64,000 nucleotides of DNA from an uncultured Oscillospiraceae bacterium (lineage in GTDB: Bacteria; Bacillota; Clostridia; Oscillospirales; Oscillospiraceae), in contig CAJUKT010000096.1 in the NCBI GenBank assembly GCA_910587255.1, forward strand, positions 1-64,000. Direction: 5' to 3'. Shown piece by piece: positions 7,511-16,594 of the stretch. The position numbers and the translations under genes were made by a program. The stretch's first letter is position 1; each line of letters begins with the position of its first letter. Under the pieces are notes generated by a model. That model saw nothing but the letters and a program-made list of their open reading frames with translations. It ran no database searches and was not told the DNA's origin.

Positions 7511-7548
7511 CCAAAAAATATATGCCCGCCCTGGAATCAGGGCGGGCA
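7511..7548 (-). terminator. Terminator of the murD-to-nuclease operon
   Basis: TGCCCGCCCTG pairs with CAGGGCGGGCA across four bases. On the minus strand it is followed by TATATTTTTTGG, a good T-tract. Confidence 0.9.
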
Positions 7549-7552
7549 CAGT

Positions 7553-8311
7553 TTATTCCTCCCAGCTTTCCCCTGTGGCGTAATCAATTACCACACCAGG
7601 TTGGACATTATAAATGTACACATTAAAGCACAGCCCCTCCCCTTCATCCTCCACAGAGAACGCCTCAATCTGCACTCCGCTGGCCACCAGATTTTCACCC
7701 TCAAAGACAGGCGTCACCCGGTAGAGCACATGGTTTTCCGTCTCCTCCACATAGCTGTCCACCATGTTTTCAAAGGGTAGCATTCCCTCCACGTTCATAT
7801 ACCGCGTACCCGTGATGAGGTTCTGCTTGTTGGCATTTTCTCCTGCCAGCTGATATCCAATGAGATGGCAGCGGTTATACAGATATTTGCCATCTACACA
7901 GTCATATTTCACCGTCTGCCAGCCGGAGGGCTTCACCTGTCCGATATCCCCTCGCGGCTCGGTGGGCATGATATTCAGACACACATTAGCATAAGCTGCG
8001 CCGCACCGGCCTAAGTAGTCCAGCTCACTATATGTCTCAAAGGGCTCCAGCGTCAGATCCTCCCAATCAAAGTCAGGCTGATTATCCTGAAGAATCACAT
8101 ACGGCTCTCCAGAGTAGGCCGGGATATCCTCTACGGACACCGCTGCTGGAGGCTTAAGCCCCAGCTCCACCAGCAAATTATCTACCGTCAGTGAACCGCT
8201 CAGGTGAAGGCTTAAAGCGGTGACTGCCACCACTGCCACAAAGACCAGCAGCAGCAAAGCAAACCGTTCCCTGCTGGTTCCGGCCTGCCGCCTGTCTGTA
8301 CGGGCGCTCAT
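7553..8311 (-). CDS. Membrane-anchored or secreted DNA/RNA non-specific endonuclease
   Basis: A 252-residue protein with an N-terminal membrane segment (about residues 18-38) that exports the rest. The nuclease domain matches the streptodornase/EndA-like beta-beta-alpha-Me group: NRCHLIGYQLAGENANKQNL carries the catalytic His and Asn, followed by LITGTRYMN and MLPFENMV. The usual DRGH is NRCH here. The ATG at 8311 overlaps the aminotransferase stop as ATGA. It ends the long minus-strand operon. Extracellular DNA breakdown is the likely role, by family. Confidence 0.85.
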   Translation of the reverse strand: MSARTDRRQAGTSRERFALLLLVFVAVVAVTALSLHLSGSLTVDNLLVELGLKPPAAVSVEDIPAYSGEPYVILQDNQPDFDWEDLTLEPFETYSELDYLGRCGAAYANVCLNIMPTEPRGDIGQVKPSGWQTVKYDCVDGKYLYNRCHLIGYQLAGENANKQNLITGTRYMNVEGMLPFENMVDSYVEETENHVLYRVTPVFEGENLVASGVQIEAFSVEDEGEGLCFNVYIYNVQPGVVIDYATGESWEE

Positions 8312-9486
8312 GATCTGCCCTCCAGAATTCCGCTGGATTTGACCGCCCGCACAATCTCCTTCATTACTGGGACAGGCCGCACCAGAGCGAACCGAACATA
8401 TCCCTCCCCCAGGACACCAAAGGCAGAGCCAGGGGTGCACAGCAATCCCGTGCGGTCCAGCAGCTCAAAGCAGAACTCCACCGAGCTTTTGTATCCTGCC
8501 GGGAGTGGAGCCCACACAAACATACTGCCTTGGCTGTCGGGCACCTCCCAGCCAATGGAACGCAGTCCGCCGCACAAAGCGTCCCTCCGGGCCTGGTACT
8601 CCATGCGGTTGCGGATCACACTATCCTGAGGGCCGTTAAGGGCCGCTGCCGCAGCGTGCTGAATGGGCAGAAACATCCCGTAGTCGATTTGAGATCGAAG
8701 GCGTTTGAACGCTCCAACAATCTCACGGTTTCCCAACATAAAAGACACCCTGGCCCCGGTAAGATTATAGGTCTTGGACAGGGAGTTGAACTCCACTCCT
8801 ACCTCCTTGCCTCCCGCAAAGGAGAGAAAAGATCTGCCCACCCGGCCGTCGAAAATAATCTCGGAATAGGCGTTGTCGTGAAGGATCACAATCTTATTTT
8901 TTTGAGCAAATCTGATCAGCCGGGGGTAGAATTCATCCGGCGCCGCCGCGCCCAAGGGATTTGCCGGGTATGATACCACCATAAATCGGGCTTTCTCCGC
9001 CAGAGAAGGGTCAATATTCTCCAGGTCGGGCAAATAATTGTTTTCCCTCAACAGGGGATAACGAACGCACTTTGCCCCGCACAGATAGGGCCCCAGCTCA
9101 AAAATTGGGTAGCCTGGATCGGGCACCAGCACCACGTCGCTAGGGTCGCACAAGGTCCAGCCAATGTGGGTCAGCCCCTCCTGAGACCCATACACAGCCA
9201 TCAGCTCATCCCCGTCCAGCTCTACGCCATACCGGCGCCCGTACCAGCCTTGTACGGCCTGGGACAGCTCCGCCGTCTCGCTCAGGGAGTAGCAGTAGTT
9301 GGCCGGGTCGGAGGCCGCCTGGGCCAGTGCCTCCACTACATGGGGCTCCGGCAGAAAGTCCGGCGTTCCGATGGACAGATTGTACACCGGCCTGCCCTGG
9401 ATCAGACGTTGATTTTTTCTGTCGTCCAGCACATTAAAAATGCCCGGTTCAAAACCATCCATTCGGCTGGAAAATCTCATCTCCAT
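8308..9486 (-). CDS. PLP-dependent class I/II aminotransferase, DAP-aminotransferase-like
   Basis: A 392-residue fold-type I enzyme. The PLP lysine is in NSLSKTYNLTGAR, the substrate/PLP region in SYPANPLGAA, and a C-terminal Arg in GYVRFALVRP. Overall it resembles LL-diaminopimelate aminotransferase-like proteins (VYNLSIGTPDFLPEPHVVEA start). Substrate is not provable from sequence. The start at 9486 is chosen because AGAGGGGTG precedes it; the frame extends further upstream into ligA without a site. It is translated between ligA and the nuclease, overlapping the latter. Confidence 0.85.
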   Translation of the reverse strand: MEMRFSSRMDGFEPGIFNVLDDRKNQRLIQGRPVYNLSIGTPDFLPEPHVVEALAQAASDPANYCYSLSETAELSQAVQGWYGRRYGVELDGDELMAVYGSQEGLTHIGWTLCDPSDVVLVPDPGYPIFELGPYLCGAKCVRYPLLRENNYLPDLENIDPSLAEKARFMVVSYPANPLGAAAPDEFYPRLIRFAQKNKIVILHDNAYSEIIFDGRVGRSFLSFAGGKEVGVEFNSLSKTYNLTGARVSFMLGNREIVGAFKRLRSQIDYGMFLPIQHAAAAALNGPQDSVIRNRMEYQARRDALCGGLRSIGWEVPDSQGSMFVWAPLPAGYKSSVEFCFELLDRTGLLCTPGSAFGVLGEGYVRFALVRPVPVMKEIVRAVKSSGILEGRS

Positions 9487-9499
9487 GGGGCACCCCTCT

Positions 9500-11524
9500 T
9501 TATCTCTCTTTTCTGATCTGCGCCAACAGCATATCTGCGTCTCCGTCCTGTTCCCCCACCAGAACGAGGAACTGCTCCTCATCCAGCACGGGCACGCCTA
9601 GCTCCTGGGCCCGGCGCAGCTTAGAACCCGCCGCCGATCCGGCCACCACACACCCTGTTTTTTTGGACACCGATCCGGCCACCTTTGCGCCCATGGCCTC
9701 CAGCTTTTCGCCTGCCTCCTTTCGGGAACAGGCGGACAGCTCCCCGGTGAGTACAAACGTGAGCCCTGCCAGCTTGTCCCCCGCTGGAGCAGCCTGGCTG
9801 TCCATGTTCACCCCCGCTTCCTTCAGCGCGGCGATGAGATGCTGGCTTTGGGGCGCAGCAAACCACTCTGTCAAATATTTGGCAGTGATGCCGCCCACGT
9901 CGTTGATAGCCGTCAATTCTTCCTCTGTTGCCTGGGCCAGCGCGTCCAGCGATCCAAACTGAGCCGCTAAAATTTTACCCGCTTTCTGCCCCACCTGCCG
10001 GATGCCGAAAGCGAACAACAGCTTGGACAGGTCGTTCTGTTTGGACTTCTCAATGGCGGCCAGGAGATTGTCCGCCGACTTTTTGCCCATGCGTTCTAAA
10101 TTGGCAACCTGATCCCGATCCAGACCATAGAGATCAGCGGGCGTTTTGACCATCCCTGCGTTTACCAGCCCCTCCACCACGGCCGGGCCCAGCCCCTCAA
10201 TATCCATGGCGTCCCGGCTGGCAAAATGGGTTAGATTACGCAGTAACTGGGCGGGACACTCCGCCCCGGTGCAGCGGATATGGGCGCCATCCTCATCCCT
10301 TGCCACTGGCGCACCGCACACCGGGCACGCCTCGGGCAGCAAGTAGGGTTTGGTTCCCTCAGGACGTTTCTTCTTTACCACAGAAACGATCTCCGGGATA
10401 ATCTCCCCCGCCTTCTGAACCATCACCGTATCTCCAATACGGATATCCTTCTCCGTGATAAAATCCTGGTTGTGGAGGGTTGCGTTGGTGACGGTGGTAC
10501 CCGCCAGCCGAACCGGCGAAATCACTGCCTTTGGCGTGAGCACCCCCGTGCGGCCCACCTGAACAGTAATGTCCTCCACCACGCTCTCCTTCTGCTCCGG
10601 GGGGTATTTATAGGCCGCAGCCCACCGGGGAAATTTGGCTGTCTCGCCTAATATGCTGCGTTGTGACAAACTATTAACCTTTACGACTGCGCCATCAATT
10701 TCAAACGGATACTTTTCCCGCTGGTCACCCAACCCAAAAATGGCAGACTGGATCTTATCCATATCCTTGGACAGTTGGAAGTCTATAACCTTAAAGTGCA
10801 GCTCACGCAGCCAATCCAGCCCAGCGCTGTCCGTCTCAAAAGGAGCGTGGTCTGTGTACTGAATGTTAAACACCACCATATCCAAGCTCCGGCTGGCGGC
10901 GATTTTGGGATCCAACTGCCGCATAGACCCAGCGGCGGCATTTCGGGGGTTTGCAAACAGCGGCTCCCCCCGCAGCTCCCGCTCCCCGTTGAGCCGCTCA
11001 AAGGTCTTACGGGACATAAAAACTTCTCCTCGGACGATAAGAGCCCCTGGGGCATTTTCAAGCCGCATAGGAATAGACTTGATGGTACGCAGATTCTCCG
11101 TCACATCCTCCCCCACCTGACCATCGCCACGGGTAGCCCCACGGATAAACAGCCCGTTCTCGTATTCCAGTGCCACCGACAGCCCATCTACCTTGGGCTC
11201 CAGCAGGTATTCCGGCTGTTCCCCGCTCTCCCGCACCCGGCGGTCAAAGTCCAGCAGCTCTTCAGGGGAAAACACATCCTGAAGGCTTTGAAGCGGCACC
11301 CGGTGGACCACCTGCTGAAAGCTGTCCAACGCCTTGCCCCCTACCCGCTGGGTGGGGGAATCCGAGGTAACCAACTCCGGGTGCGCCGCCTCCAGCTCTT
11401 CCAGCTCCCGGAGCATTTTATCATACTCAAAATCGGAAACAGTGGGCGCGTCCAATACATAATAGCGGTAATTGTGCCCGTTCAGCTCATCCCGAAGCCG
11501 AGCAGCCTGGGTGTTGATGTCCAT
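9500..11524 (-). CDS. ligA: NAD-dependent DNA ligase
   Basis: The full-length 674-residue LigA seals nicks during replication and repair using NAD. Domain order is the Ia NAD-binding domain (HNYRYYVLDAPTVSDFEYD), the adenylation domain with Lys111 in EPKVDGLS, an OB-fold, a four-Cys zinc finger (CPVCGAP ... CTGAEC), helix-hairpin-helix repeats (LPG-like GLGPAVVEGL) and a C-terminal BRCT domain (LAGLTFVLTGELSACSRKEA). It follows yunB by one base and shares the murD operon. Confidence 0.97.
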   Translation of the reverse strand: MDINTQAARLRDELNGHNYRYYVLDAPTVSDFEYDKMLRELEELEAAHPELVTSDSPTQRVGGKALDSFQQVVHRVPLQSLQDVFSPEELLDFDRRVRESGEQPEYLLEPKVDGLSVALEYENGLFIRGATRGDGQVGEDVTENLRTIKSIPMRLENAPGALIVRGEVFMSRKTFERLNGERELRGEPLFANPRNAAAGSMRQLDPKIAASRSLDMVVFNIQYTDHAPFETDSAGLDWLRELHFKVIDFQLSKDMDKIQSAIFGLGDQREKYPFEIDGAVVKVNSLSQRSILGETAKFPRWAAAYKYPPEQKESVVEDITVQVGRTGVLTPKAVISPVRLAGTTVTNATLHNQDFITEKDIRIGDTVMVQKAGEIIPEIVSVVKKKRPEGTKPYLLPEACPVCGAPVARDEDGAHIRCTGAECPAQLLRNLTHFASRDAMDIEGLGPAVVEGLVNAGMVKTPADLYGLDRDQVANLERMGKKSADNLLAAIEKSKQNDLSKLLFAFGIRQVGQKAGKILAAQFGSLDALAQATEEELTAINDVGGITAKYLTEWFAAPQSQHLIAALKEAGVNMDSQAAPAGDKLAGLTFVLTGELSACSRKEAGEKLEAMGAKVAGSVSKKTGCVVAGSAAGSKLRRAQELGVPVLDEEQFLVLVGEQDGDADMLLAQIRKER

Positions 11525-11525
11525 A

Positions 11526-12194
11526 TCAGCCGTACCCCTTTTCCAGATTCAAATAGGTGTCGGGCGTCTCGCCCACAATGACGGTCTCTGCCACACACAC
11601 ACTGCTGCTCACAGACACGGGAAGCACCTCTCCAGGCAGAAACAGGTAAACCGTAGCCGTAATCTCGAGACATACCCGATGCAGTGTCTGGTTCACCCCA
11701 GCGGCAGTGAAGGAATTGGCATAGTCGGCCGCAACATCCCCCACCGAGTCCACCCGTACACGTACAGACGGTCCCGCGCCGGACAGCAAGGGCTGGCCGG
11801 TAAGGGTACCCAAGGGAACGCCCAGCGCACTGTTGTCCAAGGCGCTCAGCTGCCGGGCCACGGCCTCCACCACCTGCCGCTTAAAGCGGCTGTTGGCCGT
11901 TGTATTACTGGTAATGGAGGTCACCTTCCCCGCCGCATCCTTTTCCAGCGTGACAAAATCGCTGTAGCCCATGCTGTTTTCCTGGAGGCAGTTGTCCACA
12001 GCCGTAGCAATGGCTTGGGTCATCAGATTGGTGGCTTGGCTGGATGCCGCAGCTTCCAGTACTGGACGCAGCCGTCCGTTTAGTGTGTGGAATAGAACAC
12101 CTGTCACCAGGAACGCCGCCAAGATGGGCAAGGCTGCCGCCACAGGCCCCTCCCGCCGCAGATAAACTAGCAAGTGTTTTAACTTTACAGGCAT
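11526..12194 (-). CDS. yunB: Sporulation protein YunB
   Basis: This 222-residue protein has one N-terminal membrane helix (about residues 18-40) and then a soluble extracytoplasmic domain. Family features include the ATNLMTQAIATAVDN helix, YSDFVTLEKDAAGKVTSI, and a later EITATVYLFLPG strand. In Bacillus, yunB is under sigma-E and is needed for full sporulation; its molecular role is unclear. Its location just ahead of ligA in a housekeeping operon is notable for a sporulation gene. Confidence 0.88.
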   Translation of the reverse strand: MPVKLKHLLVYLRREGPVAAALPILAAFLVTGVLFHTLNGRLRPVLEAAASSQATNLMTQAIATAVDNCLQENSMGYSDFVTLEKDAAGKVTSITSNTTANSRFKRQVVEAVARQLSALDNSALGVPLGTLTGQPLLSGAGPSVRVRVDSVGDVAADYANSFTAAGVNQTLHRVCLEITATVYLFLPGEVLPVSVSSSVCVAETVIVGETPDTYLNLEKGYG

Positions 12195-12243
12195 GCAGAC
12201 ACCTCCTATGAGCCACTGTATGCCTCAAGGAGCTCGGCCTATG

Positions 12244-13497
12244 TCAATCCCGCAGCAGCTCATCCGCCGCCAGCATCACGCCGGTCTTGCCTGATTCATA
12301 GGTGAGCCCGCCCTGAAGGTAGACCGTATAGGGTTCCCGCATGGGAGCATCGGCAGACAGCTCAATGGAAGCCCCCTGAATAAACGCCCCTGCCGCCATG
12401 ATGACCTGACTATCATATCCCGGCATATCCCAGGGCTCCGGGGTGACATAGGAGTCCACCGGGGCCCCGGATTGAATGCCTTTACAGAATTGTCTCACGG
12501 CCTTCGGATTTCCCAAACGGATCATTTGGATGATATCATGACGGATTGCGTCAGCTCTCGGCTCGGTCTCATACCCCATCAGTTCCATCAGCCGCGCGGC
12601 AAACACGGCGGTTTTCACCGCCTGGGCCACGGTATGGGGGGCTAAAAACAGCCCCTGGTACAGCAGGCGGTTGTTTCCCAAGGTAGACCCACATTCCCGG
12701 CCTATCCCAGGGCAGGTCAAACGCATAGCCGCGCCCTCCACCAGATCTCGCCTACCGGCAATATAAGCCCCGGTAGGGGCCAGCCCTCCGCCTGGATTTT
12801 TGATAAGGGAACCTACCACCAGATCGGCTCCCACGTGGGTAGGCTCCTGCTCCTCCACAAATTCCCCATAACAATTATCCACCAAAATAGCGGCGTCAGG
12901 ATTGTTTTTCCGCACAATAGCGCACAGTTCTCCGATCTCATCCACCGACAGGGAAGCCCGGGTGGCATAGCCCTTGGAGCGCTGGATGAGCACAGCTTTC
13001 ACGCGGGAGTCCCGGACCGCCTGGGCCAGCCCTTCCCTATCCGGCGCATTGTCCACCAGCTCCACCTGACGGTATTCCACCCCGTAGTCTTTCAGGGAAC
13101 CATGGCCCTTATCCACCGCTCCAACTACCCCCAGCAGGGTGTCATAGGGTGCGCCCACGGCGGAGACCAGCACATCTCCGGCCTTCAGCGCCCCAAATAG
13201 GGCGCAGGTGATGGCGTGGGTACCATTGACAAACTGAAGTCTCACCAGCGCATCCTCAGCTCCGAACAGGTCGGCGTAGATTTCGTCCAGCTTGTCCCGG
13301 CCCAAATCATCATACCCATAGCCAGTGGTACCGGCAAAATAGCTCTCCGCAACCCGGTGGCTTTGAAACGCCGCCAAAACCCGCTGGCTGTTGGTCTGAG
13401 CAATGGCATCAATGCGGGAAAACTGCTCTGCCAAGCTGTCCTCCGCTTGGGCTGCCAAAGTCCTCACCCGTCCCGAAATTCGTAAAGGAGAATTCAT
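12244..13497 (-). CDS. Aluminium-resistance / methionine gamma-lyase-like PLP enzyme
   Basis: A 417-residue protein of the YnbB-type family, annotated as aluminium resistance or cystathionine beta-lyase-like. Family hallmarks: FAGTTGYGYDDLGRDKLDEI at the N-terminal third, ALVRLQFVNGTHAI, and the PLP lysine region GSLIKNPGGGLAPTGAYIAG. Chemistry (C-S lyase) is inferred from fold-type I relatives; the physiological substrate is not established. It lies 20 bases after an M42 peptidase gene. Confidence 0.88.
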   Translation of the reverse strand: MNSPLRISGRVRTLAAQAEDSLAEQFSRIDAIAQTNSQRVLAAFQSHRVAESYFAGTTGYGYDDLGRDKLDEIYADLFGAEDALVRLQFVNGTHAITCALFGALKAGDVLVSAVGAPYDTLLGVVGAVDKGHGSLKDYGVEYRQVELVDNAPDREGLAQAVRDSRVKAVLIQRSKGYATRASLSVDEIGELCAIVRKNNPDAAILVDNCYGEFVEEQEPTHVGADLVVGSLIKNPGGGLAPTGAYIAGRRDLVEGAAMRLTCPGIGRECGSTLGNNRLLYQGLFLAPHTVAQAVKTAVFAARLMELMGYETEPRADAIRHDIIQMIRLGNPKAVRQFCKGIQSGAPVDSYVTPEPWDMPGYDSQVIMAAGAFIQGASIELSADAPMREPYTVYLQGGLTYESGKTGVMLAADELLRD

Positions 13498-13516
13498 TTA
13501 CAAGTACCGTCCTATC

Positions 13517-14515
13517 TCAGCTTTGAAGATTGCAATGCGCAAATGCCGCAGCCAAATCTGCACAGGCGCGCACATCGTCCAGATCCACCATCTCCGTGGG
13601 GGTGTGGGTGTAGCGGCAAGGGATAGAGATACCCCCGGTATATACCCCAGCCCTGGTAGCTTGGATTGGGCCGGCATCGGTGCCCCCCATCTGGAGCACA
13701 TCCCGCTGAACCGGGATACCCTCCGCCTCCGCCAGCGCCAGCAGCCTGTCCACCAGTGCAGGGGCACAGATCACTGAGCGGTCCATTATCTTCACCGCCG
13801 CCCCCTTACCGCAAAGGGCACTGGCCTGGTGTTTGCTTCCGGGCTCATCGTCCACCCCCGTCACATCCACCGCAATACCATATTCCGGGTCAATGGCCCA
13901 GGCCGCAGTCTTAGCGCCCCGTGTCCCCACTTCTTCCTGGACGGAAAATACAAAATACAAATCGTTGTCCACTCCTGCCAGCCTCTCCATCACCAACAGC
14001 AGCACCAGGCAGGACACCCGGTTGTCCAGATAAGGAGAGATCACCCGGTTCCCCGCCCCTCGAATTGGGGTATCGTATACCGCCGAATCCCCAACCTGAA
14101 CCAGCTTTTTTGCCTCCTCAAAGCTGGCCGCGCCCACGTCTATGAGCAGGTCAGCCACTTTCAGCGTTCCCTTATCCTTGTCCTCCGGGGCACAGATCAA
14201 CCCGCACACGCCGTTTTGAAAGCGCACTGGGGCATAAAGCGCCTCCCCTGCGCTCACTCCCCCTAGAGCCCCCACATGCACGAAGCCCTTTTTGTCTATG
14301 TGAGTTGCCACCAAACCGATGGAATCCATATGAGCGGAGAACATAATCCGGGGCCCTGTTCCCCTTTTACGGCAGATTAAATTTCCCATAACGTCCCGGG
14401 CAATCTCGTCCACGTAGGGCCGGGCCAGCTCTTCGATGACTTGGGATATCCCGCCCTCATTGCCGGACGGACCGAAAGCGGTCACCAGCTGCGTTAAGGT
14501 TTTCATCAAATCCAT
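13517..14515 (-). CDS. M42 family metallopeptidase (third of three)
   Basis: A 332-residue M42 glutamyl/leucyl aminopeptidase-like enzyme that forms tetrahedral particles and trims peptides in relatives. Metal and catalytic residues are visible: His and Asp in SAHMDSIG, Asp in SPYLDNRVS, the Glu pair in VQEEVGTRG, Asp in AVDVTG and His in RYTHTP. All five ligands are intact. It is closest to deblocking-aminopeptidase type by its LQMGGTDAGPI motif. Confidence 0.9.
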   Translation of the reverse strand: MDLMKTLTQLVTAFGPSGNEGGISQVIEELARPYVDEIARDVMGNLICRKRGTGPRIMFSAHMDSIGLVATHIDKKGFVHVGALGGVSAGEALYAPVRFQNGVCGLICAPEDKDKGTLKVADLLIDVGAASFEEAKKLVQVGDSAVYDTPIRGAGNRVISPYLDNRVSCLVLLLVMERLAGVDNDLYFVFSVQEEVGTRGAKTAAWAIDPEYGIAVDVTGVDDEPGSKHQASALCGKGAAVKIMDRSVICAPALVDRLLALAEAEGIPVQRDVLQMGGTDAGPIQATRAGVYTGGISIPCRYTHTPTEMVDLDDVRACADLAAAFAHCNLQS

Positions 14516-14530
14516 GTCAAATTCCTCCTG

Positions 14531-15553
14531 TCAGCGCTCTGCCATCGCCTTGACAAACAGCCTTGCGAGGTCAAGCATCTGTTCCGCGTCTGAAATACTG
14601 CATACGCTGCTGGGCGCGTGCAGATAGCGCACCGCTGCGGAGATACCAGCCACCCGCACCCCTGATTTTGTCCGTTGGACAGCTTTTCCGTCGGTGCCCC
14701 CTGACAGATAGTGCTTCATCTGCCAGGGCAGATTGTTGTTCTCCGCCAGACTGCGCAGCAGCTCAAACAGCTCCCGGTCATAAATTGTGCCGCCATCCAT
14801 CCAGGACAGTACCGGGCCTTTTCCTACCCAGCACACCTGCCGCTCCGGCTCCAACGCGGGCAGATCGGCAGCGGTTGTGCCCTCCAGCACCAGCGCGATC
14901 TCCGGCGTCACTGAAAACGCCGCGCCAAAAGCCCCCCGGGTTCCCACCTCCTCCATAGCCGTAAACACAAAGGTACAGTCTATGGGCAGTGATTCCTCCA
15001 ACAGCTTCACCAGCACTGCGCAGCCTACCCGGTCATCAATGGCCTTCGCCTTGAGCATCCCATTTCCAAACTCTACCGTGTCGCTCACAAAGGTGCATAC
15101 ATCTCCCAGCTCCACCAATTCCTGGGCTTCGTCCTTGCTCTTCGCCCCAATGTCAATATAGAGATCTGTGAGCTTGGGCACCTTTTTTCGCTCTTCCTGC
15201 GAGGCCAGGTGGATGGCCTTCAACCCGATAACGCCGGGCAGTTCCCGTTCCCCTACAGTCACCCGTTTACCTAGCAGCACCCGGCGGTCAATACCGCCCA
15301 CGCAGCCGAACTTTAGGTAACCCTCTTCGGTGACCGATTTCACTATCAGGCCAACCTCGTCCATGTGGGCGCACAGCATCAACCTGTTCCCTGCGGACTT
15401 TGCGCCCCGCTTAAACACGATGAGATTTCCCAGGGAATCTGTTCGAGCACTGTCGGCGCAAGGTTCCACCCTCCGGCGGATGTAATCCCGCACCTGATCC
15501 TCTCGGGAGGATACGCCGGACAGGGTACATAGGGTTTTCAATGTCTCAATCAT
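14531..15553 (-). CDS. M42 family metallopeptidase (second of three)
   Basis: A 340-residue paralogue. Conserved sites: CAHMDEVGL, KAIDDRVGC, TAMEEVGTRG, VLEGTTAAD and RYLHAPSS. The fourth ligand is Glu within VLEGTTAAD, where its neighbours have Asp in VDVTG. The ATG overlaps the stop of the upstream paralogue as ATGA. Sequence divergence between the three suggests different peptide preferences rather than recent duplication. Confidence 0.9.
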   Translation of the reverse strand: MIETLKTLCTLSGVSSREDQVRDYIRRRVEPCADSARTDSLGNLIVFKRGAKSAGNRLMLCAHMDEVGLIVKSVTEEGYLKFGCVGGIDRRVLLGKRVTVGERELPGVIGLKAIHLASQEERKKVPKLTDLYIDIGAKSKDEAQELVELGDVCTFVSDTVEFGNGMLKAKAIDDRVGCAVLVKLLEESLPIDCTFVFTAMEEVGTRGAFGAAFSVTPEIALVLEGTTAADLPALEPERQVCWVGKGPVLSWMDGGTIYDRELFELLRSLAENNNLPWQMKHYLSGGTDGKAVQRTKSGVRVAGISAAVRYLHAPSSVCSISDAEQMLDLARLFVKAMAER

Positions 15554-16584
15554 AGCACGGCCTCCTCCCCTCCAAGGTGTTCCGCAAAGGCGGCCAGCAA
15601 CCGGGCTGTGTCCTCAATATCGCCCGGCTCCACCACCTCCACCGGGGTGTGCATATATTTCAAGGGTACGGACAGCACAGCGGTGGCAATCCCTTCGTTG
15701 GCAATCTGTAACTCCCAGCCGTTGGTCCCGGAGCTGCCCTCCATAACCTCCTTTTGGACGGCCAAGCCCAGTTTTTCCGCCTCATCCAGCAGCCTGCGCA
15801 CCATCCACCGGGCCATATTGGGGCCGATGCCCACCACCGGGCCGCCTCCCATCACAAAAGCGCCCTCCTTGGGGCTGTCCGGCGTCTTGCCATGGGTCAC
15901 ATCCACTGCCACACAAAAATCGGGAGATAATCCCTGGGCCAAGACCCGCGCCCCCACGCCGCCGGTCTCCTCACAAGCGCTGCCCACGATATAAAGATCT
16001 ACGTCCAGCTCCTGATCCCGCAGCAGCTCCGCCGTGCGCAGCAGGGCTGCAAAGCAGGCTCTGTCGTCCATGGCCTTGGCACACAGCTGGCGCTCCCCTA
16101 GAGCTGTAAAGTCTGTTCGGTATACCATGGGCGTTCCCACAGGAATCCTCCGCTCTGCCTCCTCCTGACTTAGACCGGTATCCACATATAGATCCTTGAT
16201 CTCGGGGGCCTTCTCCCGTTCCTCCGCCGAGAGCACGTGGGGCGGCAGGCAGGCCACCACGCCCAGAATGGGCGGCTGAGTGAGGATGGTCACCTCGCGG
16301 TCAGGCAGCATCCGAACATCTACCCCGTTTGCCTTGAAGCGAAGGAACCCGTCCTTTATCCCGGTAACCACCAGCCCCACCTCGTCCAAATGGGCGTCCA
16401 GCAACAGTTTTTTTGCCCCCGGCTTTCCACAGCGGCGCACTCCCACCAGGCTGCCAAGCCGATCAATCCAAATCTCGTCCACCAACGGTTCCAACAGCTC
16501 CCGAGCAGCCAGTACCGCAGGACGCTCAAAGCCGGAGGGCGCGCCCACCCCACACAGGGCTCTTAAAATTTCTTCGATTTTCAA
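15550..16584 (-). CDS. M42 family metallopeptidase (first of three)
   Basis: A 344-residue paralogue with DAHLDEVGLVV, KAMDDRACF, SACEETGGVGAR, VAVDVTHGKT and KYMHTPVEVV holding the metal ligands and catalytic Glu. The TTG at 16584 has GAGG eight bases upstream and gives the normal family start (KIEEILRALCGV); a GTG at 16593 is too close to the ribosome site. It follows murD with about ten bases between, so the peptidases are transcribed with cell-wall synthesis. Confidence 0.88.
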   Translation of the reverse strand: MKIEEILRALCGVGAPSGFERPAVLAARELLEPLVDEIWIDRLGSLVGVRRCGKPGAKKLLLDAHLDEVGLVVTGIKDGFLRFKANGVDVRMLPDREVTILTQPPILGVVACLPPHVLSAEEREKAPEIKDLYVDTGLSQEEAERRIPVGTPMVYRTDFTALGERQLCAKAMDDRACFAALLRTAELLRDQELDVDLYIVGSACEETGGVGARVLAQGLSPDFCVAVDVTHGKTPDSPKEGAFVMGGGPVVGIGPNMARWMVRRLLDEAEKLGLAVQKEVMEGSSGTNGWELQIANEGIATAVLSVPLKYMHTPVEVVEPGDIEDTARLLAAFAEHLGGEEAVL

Positions 16585-16594
16585 CAGTACCACC

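Noticed and set aside
5342..7548. Near-identical hairpins at 5342-5367 and 7523-7548 as possible transposon ends
   Set aside because: Each is self-complementary with a T-tract at a gene end, which explains them as terminators.
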